Shown here: piece after piece, positions 1 through 5,900 of the stretch
Layout of the letters: every line of letters starts with the position of its first letter
Position numbering within the stretch: the first letter of the stretch is position 1
Assembly: GCA_005790265.1 (NCBI GenBank)
Contig: SXVE01000375.1
Coordinates: forward strand, 1 to 5,900
Source of the DNA: Acidobacteriota bacterium
GTDB taxonomy: Bacteria; Acidobacteriota; Blastocatellia; Pyrinomonadales; Pyrinomonadaceae
Length of the DNA stretch: 5,900 nucleotides
Reading direction: 5' to 3'
Translations under genes and position numbers: made by a program
Notes under the pieces: generated by a model
What the model saw: only the letters and a program-made list of their open reading frames with translations
Told to the model about the DNA's origin: nothing
The model's database searches: none

Positions 1-1020
1 AAAAAATTGATATCTGTAGTCTTGGGTTCATATAATCGCCTAGATTTTTTAAAGCTTACGATTGACAGTATCCGCCAAGAAGTAAAAGACCTATCGCATG
101 AAATAATCGTTGTTGATGACTGCTCGACTGATCGTTCAGCCGAAGTCTTGGCGAAATACTCAGATAAAATCAAGTATGTCAAAATGCCGGTCAACAGCGG
201 CGTTTTAATGGCATTTATTCGCGGAATTGAAGAAGCGAGCGGAGATATTCTGACGTTTTTGGACGGCGACGATATTTGGTTTCCGAACAAACTCGAAGAA
301 GTCGAAAAAGCTTTTTTGGAAGACGACAGTCGAATTTTGGTAACTCACGATTATGAGTGTATAGACGGCAGCGGAAACCCGCGCCCGTACACCGCTGACC
401 GAACGCATTTTAATACTAAACACATAACCGAACAGGCAAAAAATCCCGATGAAATGAACAAATTGCTGCGCCATTCCCTTCTTTCCTTGAAGGGCGTCTG
501 GCTCGGCAGTGCATTTTCTCTGCGCGCCGACTGTCTTGATTTAACCGAATTTAAAGAGCTGATGATGTCTCTACCCGATCCCGGACTTTCGCATCAGGAT
601 CAACCAATCGCCGCCTTTGTGGTTTTGAAAAATCAGGACAAAAAAGTGTATTTCATCAATAAAATATTGTTTAAATACAGAGTCTTCGGTTTTAATTCTA
701 GCGGTGTGTCAAATGACGTAAAATCTGCATTAAGAACCGTAAATCGGAGCAAATCAACTTTGTTGCGTACTTCTCATCTTGTCGGTCAGCACCCGCAGCT
801 TGTTGAGGAAAACAAACGTCAAAAACTGTTGATGCAAAATATTCTTTATCTGGAAAAACTATACAAAAAAGAATATTTGAGCGCATTTCAAGATTTTTGC
901 AAATTGTCTGCCGACTTTTGGACTTGGAGAGAAAAAGCTAAAGAATTTCAAAGATTTGTCGGAGTTGCTGCCTTGGGTCCCGAAAAATTTTTGGAATTAA
1001 AGTCAAAAAAATACAAGTAG
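1..1020 (+). CDS. GT2-family glycosyltransferase (GT-A fold), 5' end just outside the window
   Basis: Predicted to transfer a sugar from a nucleotide-sugar donor onto a glycan acceptor at the cytoplasmic side. The frame is open from base 1: two lysine codons precede a TTG at 7, so the real start is probably an ATG just upstream of the window, giving roughly 340 residues. Numbering from the TTG, the start SVVLGSYNR (3-11) is the classic GT2 first strand. VVDDCSTD (35-42) is the nucleotide-binding loop, LDGDD (85-89) is the DxD-type metal/donor site, followed by W91. HQDQP (196-200) sits where GT2 enzymes carry the catalytic-base ED motif, and YRVFGFNSSG (224-233) resembles the usual YR...NSS element. 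No membrane segment is visible, and the last 100 residues are a charged tail. The stop is followed after 4 bases by the next gene. GC is lower than in the following genes. Family call is firm; sugar specificity is unknown. Confidence 0.9.
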   Translation, partial: KKLISVVLGSYNRLDFLKLTIDSIRQEVKDLSHEIIVVDDCSTDRSAEVLAKYSDKIKYVKMPVNSGVLMAFIRGIEEASGDILTFLDGDDIWFPNKLEEVEKAFLEDDSRILVTHDYECIDGSGNPRPYTADRTHFNTKHITEQAKNPDEMNKLLRHSLLSLKGVWLGSAFSLRADCLDLTEFKELMMSLPDPGLSHQDQPIAAFVVLKNQDKKVYFINKILFKYRVFGFNSSGVSNDVKSALRTVNRSKSTLLRTSHLVGQHPQLVEENKRQKLLMQNILYLEKLYKKEYLSAFQDFCKLSADFWTWREKAKEFQRFVGVAALGPEKFLELKSKKYK

Positions 1021-1024
1021 GAAA

Positions 1025-2299
1025 ATGCATACTCTCTATTTATGTTATTTCGGACTGCGCGAACCGCTCGTGCAGACTCAGGTTTTGCCTTATTTGCGGG
1101 AAATTCAGAAAGCCGGTGATTTGCGAATCAGTATTCTTACTTTTGAGCCGGAATTGAATAAAAAATGGTCGGCGGCGGAAATTACTGATCAGAAAAACAA
1201 GTTGGCGGCGGAGAATATCGAGTGGCATTGTTTGCCGTATCATAAAACGCCGACGGTTCCGGCGACGCTTTATGATGTGGTCAGCGGGGCGATGCTGGTG
1301 CGGCGGTTGATTAGAAGCGAGAGTATTGACGTGCTGCACGCGCGCAGTCACGTCGCGGCGATGATCGGCGCAATAGCTAAAATTACTGTTCGGCGAAAAC
1401 CGAAATTGATTTTTGATATTCGCGGATTTTTTCCCGAAGAATATACCGACGCCGGCATTTGGAAAGAAAACGGTTTGATTTTCAAAGCGGTGAAATCCGC
1501 CGAAAAATGGCTTTTGAAAAAGTCGGACGGATTCGTTGTCCTGACCGAAAAAGCGCGCGGCATTCTGTTTCCCGAATCGGCGGCGACCGGTTTTGAAAAA
1601 TTCGGCAGACCGGTCGAAGTCATTCCGTGCTGCGCCAATTTTGAACGGTTTGTTCCGGCGGAAACGGCGGCGCGCGACGAAGCACGACGCCGTTTCGGTT
1701 TTGCGGAACGTTACGTGATAACTTACGTCGGTTCGCTCGGAACCTGGTATTTAGCCGATGAAATGGCTGATTTTATGCAGGCGGCAAGAGATAAAGACAA
1801 ATCCGTTTTTGCGCTGATTCTGACGCAGAGCGCGCCGGAAATAATGGCGGAAAAGCTGAAAGCGCGCGGGTTCGGCGAGCAGGATTTTCTGGTTAAAAAA
1901 GTTGCGACCGATGAAATTCACGAGCACTTGATTGCCGCAGATTTAGCTCTGTCATTTATCAAGCCGTGCTATTCAAAACTTTCATCGTCGCCGACGAAAA
2001 TCGCCGAATATCTGGCGAGCGGCGTGCCGATTGTCGCCAATTCCGGTGTCGGAGACATCACCGAACAAATCGAAACAGATAAAATCGGCGTCGTGATCAA
2101 AGATTTCAATCGCAAAACTTACGATGAGGCTTTTGATCAAATCAAAAAACTGCAAAACTCGATTGATATGAGTGCCGCGTGTCAGCGAAGCGCGAGAAAG
2201 AGATTTGATCTGGAAAAAGTCGGCGGCAAAAGATACCGCTCGCTGTACGAAAGATTATTTGCCCAATCATTAACAGACAAGGAATTCGGGCAGCGCTGA
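1025..2299 (+). CDS. GT4-type glycosyltransferase (GT-B fold), first of a tandem paralog pair
   Basis: A 424-residue retaining-type glycosyltransferase expected to add a sugar during glycan assembly. The N-terminal (acceptor-side) domain runs to about residue 195, with REPLVQTQVLPYLREI (12-27), HARSH (105-109) and IFDIRGFFPEEY (129-140). The linker VIPCC (199-203) replaces the common VIPNG. The C-terminal donor domain opens with YVGSLGTWY (234-242) and carries SPTKIAEYLASGVPIVAN (322-339), the nucleotide-sugar loop. E328 matches the second Glu of the GT4 EX7E motif, while the first position is S320. The ATG starts 4 bases after the preceding stop, and AGGA at 1019-1022 overlaps that stop with only about 2 bases of spacing, which suggests translational coupling. 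The next gene is a clear paralog. Length is normal for GT4. No signal peptide or membrane helix is seen. The family is firm; donor and acceptor are unknown. Confidence 0.9.
   Translation: MHTLYLCYFGLREPLVQTQVLPYLREIQKAGDLRISILTFEPELNKKWSAAEITDQKNKLAAENIEWHCLPYHKTPTVPATLYDVVSGAMLVRRLIRSESIDVLHARSHVAAMIGAIAKITVRRKPKLIFDIRGFFPEEYTDAGIWKENGLIFKAVKSAEKWLLKKSDGFVVLTEKARGILFPESAATGFEKFGRPVEVIPCCANFERFVPAETAARDEARRRFGFAERYVITYVGSLGTWYLADEMADFMQAARDKDKSVFALILTQSAPEIMAEKLKARGFGEQDFLVKKVATDEIHEHLIAADLALSFIKPCYSKLSSSPTKIAEYLASGVPIVANSGVGDITEQIETDKIGVVIKDFNRKTYDEAFDQIKKLQNSIDMSAACQRSARKRFDLEKVGGKRYRSLYERLFAQSLTDKEFGQR
1058..1089 (+). repeat. Near-identical DNA island 1, copy A (in the first GT4 paralog)
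   Basis: These 32 bases match 2411-2442 at 31 positions, the one difference being a synonymous third base of a Thr codon (ACT here, ACG there). They encode REPLVQTQVL plus most of the following Pro codon. Immediately after, the two genes still encode PYLREI but use different synonymous codons, so the DNA similarity stops sharply. Confidence 0.85.
1203..1242 (+). repeat. Near-identical DNA island 2, copy A (in the first GT4 paralog)
   Basis: These 40 bases match 2556-2595 at 39 positions, the single change being GAG to GAA for Glu. They encode LAAENIEWHCLPYH apart from the outermost codon bases. The preceding coding stretch of the two genes is clearly diverged at the protein level (residues 47-58 here), which makes the island stand out. 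Confidence 0.85.
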
Positions 2300-2301
2300 A
2301 A

Positions 2302-2329
2302 GTGTTAAACCAGCAATAAGAAATATAAT
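2302..2329 (+). promoter_or_regulatory. Possible sigma70-type promoter ahead of the second GT4 paralog
   Basis: The 66-base gap between the two paralogs is very AT-rich and contains a perfect TATAAT hexamer at 2324-2329. With a 16-base spacer the matching -35 would be GTGTTA (2302-2307), only 3 of 6 matches to TTGACA. Transcription would start near 2336, leaving a leader of about 30 bases before the ATG at 2366. An A/T-rich stretch can produce this hexamer by chance, so this is a candidate only. Confidence 0.3.
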
Positions 2330-2365
2330 AAAAATAAATCCGCTTCACCGGCAGCCGAAATTACC

Positions 2366-3646
2366 ATGCAGGAAAAAACAAATACGCTCTACGTTTCTTA
2401 TTTCGCCGTCCGCGAACCGCTCGTGCAGACGCAGGTTTTGCCCTACCTGCGCGAAATAGCGAAAACCGGCGATTTCAATGTGCGGCTGCTGTCGTTTGAA
2501 GCGGATTTTAAGAAAAATTGGACGCCGGACGCAATCAAAATAATGCGCGAGAAACTGGCGGCGGAGAATATCGAATGGCATTGTTTGCCGTATCACCGAA
2601 CGCCGTCCGCGCCCGCCACGATTTATGATGTGATGAACGGCGTCAGATATATTTTGGGTCTGCACCGGAAAAGTAAAATCGGCATTATTCACGCGCGCGC
2701 GCATATTCCGATGCTGATGGCGATGATTGCGAGCCGCGTGACAAAAAGCCGCACGATATTCGACATTCGCGGTTTGATGGCGGACGAATACGCCGATGCC
2801 GGACACTGGCGGGAAAATTCCAAAGTTTTTCGTTTCGTTAAATGGATTGAACGAAACGGCATCAAACAGGCGTCGCACATCGTCGTTCTGACCAACCGGA
2901 TGCGCGATTATCTGGTCGAAAACGATCTGCGCGGCAGTGGAGACATTCAGGTTATTCCGTGCTGCGTTGATTTTTCGCGCGTCGAAAAAACGTTTGACGA
3001 ACGAAAAAGCGAGCGTTTTGAACTGATTTATGCGGGAACGGCAACGGGATTATACTTGCTGCCGGAAATGGGAATGTTCTTCAAAAAGTTAAAGAAGCGC
3101 CGACCGGATGCTTTTTTCAGAATATTGACGACCTCGCCGCCCGATTCCGTTAATGCGGTTTTTAAGCAGTTAAACATCGCCGCCGATGATTATGCGGTGA
3201 TGAAAGCGAGTCCGAATGAGGTGCCGAATTTTCTCAAACAAGCGCATCTCGGCATTTCATTTCGCACGCCGACTTTTTCGCAAATCGCCGCTTCGCCGAC
3301 AAAAATCCCCGAATATTTAGCGTGCGGTCTGCCGGTCGTTTCAAATTCTGGAATCGGCGATACCGATGCGGTTTTGGAAAAGGAAAATGTGGGGTTGGTC
3401 GTCGAAAATTTCAGCGAAGAAGCGCTCGAAAAAGCGGCGGATGACATTCTGGCAATCGCCGAAAAAACGGCAACGCCGCAAAACTGTATCAGCGCGGCGA
3501 TTAAATATTTTGATCTAACCGAAATCGGCGGAAAGCGTTACAAATCGGTTTATTACGGCTTATCAAAACAAACGGGTAATTTTATTGAGGACGAATCGCC
3601 AAATATTAAAAGTTCTTTAAATACGCCCGTCGAAACAAAAAATTAA
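2366..3646 (+). CDS. GT4-type glycosyltransferase (GT-B fold), second of the tandem paralog pair
   Basis: A 426-residue paralog of the gene before it, probably making a different glycosidic bond in the same glycan. Ungapped hand alignment gives 53/84 identities over the N-terminus (residues 6-89 here) but only 27/94 over the donor-side stretch 216-309. Motifs: REPLVQTQVLPYLREI (16-31), HARAH (109-113), IFDIRGLMADEY (131-142), VIPCCVDF (196-203), YAGTATGLY (222-230) and SPTKIPEYLACGLPVVSN (310-327). E316 is the conserved donor-binding Glu; the first EX7E position is A308. The polar tail after about residue 400 has no counterpart of equal length in the paralog. The frame is open upstream to a TAA at 2306 but contains no earlier ATG, GTG or TTG, so 2366 is the only reasonable start. 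There is no Shine-Dalgarno sequence before it. A TATAAT hexamer lies 37 bases upstream. Confidence 0.9.
   Translation: MQEKTNTLYVSYFAVREPLVQTQVLPYLREIAKTGDFNVRLLSFEADFKKNWTPDAIKIMREKLAAENIEWHCLPYHRTPSAPATIYDVMNGVRYILGLHRKSKIGIIHARAHIPMLMAMIASRVTKSRTIFDIRGLMADEYADAGHWRENSKVFRFVKWIERNGIKQASHIVVLTNRMRDYLVENDLRGSGDIQVIPCCVDFSRVEKTFDERKSERFELIYAGTATGLYLLPEMGMFFKKLKKRRPDAFFRILTTSPPDSVNAVFKQLNIAADDYAVMKASPNEVPNFLKQAHLGISFRTPTFSQIAASPTKIPEYLACGLPVVSNSGIGDTDAVLEKENVGLVVENFSEEALEKAADDILAIAEKTATPQNCISAAIKYFDLTEIGGKRYKSVYYGLSKQTGNFIEDESPNIKSSLNTPVETKN
2411..2442 (+). repeat. Near-identical DNA island 1, copy B (in the second GT4 paralog)
   Basis: Partner of the island at 1058-1089, in direct orientation and about 1.35 kb downstream, at the equivalent place in the paralogous gene; 31 of 32 bases agree. 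It belongs to a gene duplication, not to a mobile element. Confidence 0.85.
2556..2595 (+). repeat. Near-identical DNA island 2, copy B (in the second GT4 paralog)
   Basis: Partner of 1203-1242 in direct orientation at the equivalent codons of the second paralog; 39 of 40 bases agree. The flanking codons differ (CTG versus TTG for Leu, CAC versus CAT for His), so the match ends at both sides within the same conserved peptide. Confidence 0.85.
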
Positions 3647-3737
3647 AAATTTGCTAAACTTTTCGTTGAATGTTTTTAGCGCCGGAGATTCATTGAAGAT
3701 TAAAGCTGTAAAATGAATTAGCGGCAAAAATCGAAAT
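3647..3737. other. 91-base intergenic gap, longest in the window, no supported element
   Basis: This stretch separates the second GT4 paralog from the DLDDA-type transferase. It is AT-rich and contains a TAAAAT hexamer at 3709-3714 that could serve as a -10 box, but no -35-like sequence lies 16-18 bases upstream (the 17-base position reads AGATTC). No GC-rich hairpin followed by a T run is present, so neither a promoter nor a terminator is supported. No Shine-Dalgarno sequence precedes the downstream ATG. Confidence 0.5.
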
Positions 3738-4850
3738 ATGAAAGTTTTGGCTTTGAGTTCGTATCCATTGGAAGCCGCCAGCACCAGATATCGAATTGTG
3801 CAGTATATTGAACCGCTTGCGGAGCAGGGAATTTATTTGACCGTGCAGCCGTTTTTGACGAAAAGCGAATTTTCGGGGTTGTATAAACCGGGACGATTTG
3901 TAAAAAAAGCGGCGCAGATGATGGCAGCGACCGGAAAGAGGCTGCGCGATTCGCTCGATGCGAGAAAATATGATGCCGTTTTCGTTCAAAGAGAAGCGAT
4001 GCTGTTCGGTCCGCCGTTATTTGAATGGCTATCGAAAACTGTCGGGAAATGCCCTTTGATTCTCGATTTGGACGATGCGACTTATGTTAGATACGTCAGT
4101 CCGACTTACGGAAAGTTGGGAAGCGCGCTGAAATTCTTTGGCAAAACCGACAAGCTGATTGATTGGTCAGAAACAGTCGTTTGCGGCAACCGCTATATCG
4201 CCGAGTACGTTGAGAAAAAAGGCGCGCGATCGGTGATCGTGCCGACAGTGGTTGACACGGAAAAATTTCATCCGGTAAAAAAAAAAGAAGATCAACCGCC
4301 CGTGCTCGGCTGGATCGGCACGCATTCGACATTCCCGTTTCTGGAAAATTTATTTCCGGTGTTGGAAAAACTGGCGCGAGAATATGATTTTGTGCTGAAA
4401 ATAGTTGGCGCCGGAAAATCGGAAATCAACATCAAAGGCGTGAAGGTCGAAAATCTCGAATGGTCGCTGGACAGAGAAATTCATGATTTTCAATCGCTTG
4501 ACATCGGATTATACCCATTGCTTTCAACCGCGCTCGTCAGCGAAGAATTGATTTTGGGTAAATCGGGGTTCAAATCCATTCAGTATTTGTCGGTCGGCAT
4601 TCCGTTTGTCGTCACTCCGCTCGGCATAACGAAAGAAATCGGCATCGAAGGCGAAAGTCACTTTGCTGCCGAAAATCACGAACAATGGTATCAAAGGTTG
4701 GCGGAACTGCTTGCTTCTGAACATTTAAGACGGCAGATGGGAATGCGCGGAAGAACTTATGCGCTCGAGCATTTCACTGTCGAACAGCAATGCCGAGTTA
4801 TCGCTTCGACGCTGACCGGTGCTGTCGAAAATTTCGGTCAGGGAAAATAA
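3738..4850 (+). CDS. GT4-like glycosyltransferase (GT-B fold) of the DLDDA type
   Basis: A 370-residue glycosyltransferase not obviously related to the preceding pair beyond the shared fold. The N-terminal domain shows ASTRYRI (14-20), a phosphate/acceptor-loop pattern seen in this GT4 group, then VFVQRE (81-86) and LILDLDDATY (107-116). The crossover VIVPTVVDTEKF (166-177) is followed by a basic linker of lysines (181-183). The C-terminal donor domain begins at GWIGTHST (191-198) and includes GKSGFKSIQYLSVGIPFVV (274-292). There Q282 stands where most GT4 enzymes have the donor-binding Glu; from memory, related DLDDA-type proteins often have Gln here. The protein ends with an ordinary GT4 terminal helix. 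The ATG at 3738 gives the expected MKVLALSS first strand; no Shine-Dalgarno sequence precedes it. A run of ten A bases (4277-4286) lies in the linker. The substrate is unknown. Confidence 0.88.
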   Translation: MKVLALSSYPLEAASTRYRIVQYIEPLAEQGIYLTVQPFLTKSEFSGLYKPGRFVKKAAQMMAATGKRLRDSLDARKYDAVFVQREAMLFGPPLFEWLSKTVGKCPLILDLDDATYVRYVSPTYGKLGSALKFFGKTDKLIDWSETVVCGNRYIAEYVEKKGARSVIVPTVVDTEKFHPVKKKEDQPPVLGWIGTHSTFPFLENLFPVLEKLAREYDFVLKIVGAGKSEINIKGVKVENLEWSLDREIHDFQSLDIGLYPLLSTALVSEELILGKSGFKSIQYLSVGIPFVVTPLGITKEIGIEGESHFAAENHEQWYQRLAELLASEHLRRQMGMRGRTYALEHFTVEQQCRVIASTLTGAVENFGQGK

Positions 4851-4870
4851 CAAAGCGCTTTTATTGTTAT
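4847..4870 (+). other. Inverted repeat spanning the stop/start junction of the last two genes
   Basis: ATAACAA (4847-4853) and TTGTTAT (4864-4870) form perfect 7-base arms around a 10-base loop. The left arm contains the TAA stop of the GT4-like gene and the right arm the first two bases of the ATG of the membrane protein gene. Inside lies the 10-base palindrome AAAGCGCTTT (4852-4861), an alternative pairing. The arms are AT-rich, so the hairpin would be weak, and there is no following T run to make it a terminator. A role in translational coupling is speculative. Confidence 0.35.
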
Positions 4871-5900
4871 GGACAAACGTCTTTTAGTTTTATGTGCGGT
4901 TGCCGCGTTTGCGATGTGTTTTATCTCGTATCCGGACGGTGCCGCTTCCGTTTTGTTAATTTTGTTCGTTGCTGTTCCGGTCGTTTGGTACATCCAGAAA
5001 AAAACCGAAGAAAAAGAATTTCTCACTAATATTTTTCTGCTTGCGCTGTTAGCCCGAATAGGTTTGGGCGTCGTGATTCACTATTTTAATTTACGCGGAG
5101 TTTTCGGTCCCGATGCGACGCTTTACGATGCGGTCGGGCAACGGCTAGTGGAGATGTGGCTCGGGATTCCGTATCCCGACGACGCGGCGACAAGATATGC
5201 GCTTGATCCCGGCAAATCAGGCTGGGGAATGAATTATCTCGTCGCGGCGATTTATCTGGTATTCGGGCGCGGTATACTAATTGCGCAATCGTTTTGCGGC
5301 GCGGTCGGAGCGATTACGGCGCCGATGGTTTATTTTTGCGCGGAAAAGATTTTCAATAACCGCAAAGTCGCGCGCAATTCGGCGATTTTGATCGCTTTGT
5401 TTCCGGCGTTTATCGTCTGGTCGGCGCAGTTATTAAAAGACGGTTTGATTATTTTTCTGCTTGTTTGCGCAATGACGGCGATTTTGCAGCTTCAGAAAAA
5501 ATTTAGTTATGCAACGGTCGCATTTTTGATCGCGTCGGTCTCCGGCATTATCGCGCTGCGTTTTTATATTTTTTATATGGTGGCGGTGTCTATCGTCGGC
5601 AGTTTTTTTATCGGCGCGGAAACCTCTGCCCGCACAATCGTCAGAAACATTATTATTTTGGTCGTCGTCGGTTTATCGCTGACATATTTGGGAGTCATTC
5701 GCAACGCGACCGAAAATTTTGAGACTTATGGCAATTTACAGCGCATTCAAAACAGTCGACAGGATTTAGCCACGTCAGCCGATTCTGGTTTCGGCAAAGA
5801 TATTGACGTTTCCACGACGGAAGGAGCGATTTCCGCGCTCCCCATCGGGCTTGCTTATTTGTTTTTCGCGCCGTTTCCGTGGCAGGTAACAAAGGTAAAT
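4869..5900 (+). CDS. Multi-pass membrane protein, candidate GT-C-type transferase or polysaccharide polymerase (3' end outside window)
   Basis: The frame is open for 344 codons from ATG 4869 to the window edge with no stop, so the C-terminus is missing. By eye it has about ten hydrophobic segments, near residues 4-20, 26-42, 52-72, 121-135, 138-158, 170-187, 190-207, 213-230, 232-250 and 259-276, with another starting near 321. A roughly 48-residue polar loop after the third segment carries FGPDATLYD (79-87), reminiscent of the acidic/Tyr motif in the first outer loop of GT-C enzymes. Other marked elements are SAQLLKDG (185-192), LRFYIFY (230-236) and APFPWQ (334-339). A second polar loop covers about 278-320. 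In this context it could be a lipid-linked sugar transferase or a Wzy-like polymerase; I cannot choose between them. It starts 18 bases after the previous stop, without a Shine-Dalgarno sequence. Being a real gene is near certain; its function is open. Confidence 0.8.
   Translation, partial: MDKRLLVLCAVAAFAMCFISYPDGAASVLLILFVAVPVVWYIQKKTEEKEFLTNIFLLALLARIGLGVVIHYFNLRGVFGPDATLYDAVGQRLVEMWLGIPYPDDAATRYALDPGKSGWGMNYLVAAIYLVFGRGILIAQSFCGAVGAITAPMVYFCAEKIFNNRKVARNSAILIALFPAFIVWSAQLLKDGLIIFLLVCAMTAILQLQKKFSYATVAFLIASVSGIIALRFYIFYMVAVSIVGSFFIGAETSARTIVRNIIILVVVGLSLTYLGVIRNATENFETYGNLQRIQNSRQDLATSADSGFGKDIDVSTTEGAISALPIGLAYLFFAPFPWQVTKVN

Noticed and set aside
7..9. TTG at 7 as the true start of the GT2 gene
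   Set aside because: The frame continues open to base 1 with two lysine codons, matching the usual MKK-L-ISVV type of GT2 start, so an ATG just left of the window is more likely.
2291..2320. Possible terminator after the first GT4 paralog (CAGCGCTG palindrome at 2291-2298)
   Set aside because: The palindrome is short, lies within the end of the coding region, has no loop and is not followed by a T run.
2692..2702. Alternating CG run of 11 bases, possible Z-DNA element
   Set aside because: It encodes the HARAH segment conserved between the paralogs (HARSH in the other), so codon choice for His-Ala-Arg-Ala explains it.
2345..2878. Minus-strand open frame of 177 codons opposite the second GT4 paralog
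   Set aside because: It lies fully antisense to a well-supported gene with clear motifs; its protein is rich in His/Arg/Asn with no recognisable domain. A similar antisense frame exists opposite the equivalent part of the first paralog (1040-1351), as expected from shared codon pattern, not from a real gene.
3631..3665. Possible terminator after the second GT4 paralog (AAATT/AATTT arms at 3640-3652, CGAAA/TTTCG at 3631-3665)
   Set aside because: The arms are short, AT-only or far apart; no GC-rich stem precedes a T tract.
4790..5029. Plus-strand 79-codon open frame across the junction of the last two genes
   Set aside because: It overlaps the end of the GT4-like gene and the start of the membrane protein in another frame, is rich in Cys and Arg with no motif, and both overlapped genes are convincing.
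5695..5892. Minus-strand 65-codon open frame near the right edge
   Set aside because: It is antisense to the membrane protein's polar loop and has no motif or ribosome-binding site to support it.

Overview
The window is one co-directional block of five plus-strand genes that reads as part of a surface-glycan (exopolysaccharide, capsule or O-antigen type) biosynthesis locus. In order: a GT2-type (GT-A fold) glycosyltransferase that enters from the left edge (1-1020); two tandem paralogous GT4-type (GT-B fold) glycosyltransferases (1025-2299 and 2366-3646); a third, unrelated-looking GT4-like glycosyltransferase (3738-4850); and a multi-pass membrane protein running off the right edge (4869-5900). 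Gaps are 4, 66, 91 and 18 bases, so an operon is likely, with the 66- and 91-base gaps the only places where internal promoters could sit. No RNA gene, mobile element, CRISPR array or convincing terminator was seen.

The organism is a bacterium of moderate GC content: hand counts give about 42% over bases 1-480 and about 50% over 1261-1560. Only the second gene has a recognisable, though short-spaced, Shine-Dalgarno-like sequence. The style of the proteins recalls environmental Gram-negatives such as Acidobacteriota, but this is a weak impression and no taxonomic marker is present.

Together, the four soluble or membrane-associated transferases would add sugars one after another to a growing (probably lipid-linked) glycan at the cytoplasmic face. 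The membrane protein is a candidate for a later step such as polymerisation or lipid-linked sugar transfer. No initiating phosphoglycosyltransferase, flippase, chain-length regulator or export protein is inside the window.

The most interesting signal is the tandem GT4 pair. Its N-terminal halves are much more alike (53 of 84 residues by hand) than its donor-side domains (27 of 94), and short DNA islands are almost identical even at synonymous positions. Also notable are degenerate donor-site glutamates in all three GT4-like enzymes, an A10 run between the two domains of the fourth gene, a perfect TATAAT hexamer between the paralogs, and an inverted repeat spanning the stop/start junction of the last two genes. 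I found no sign of a wholly new type of system.
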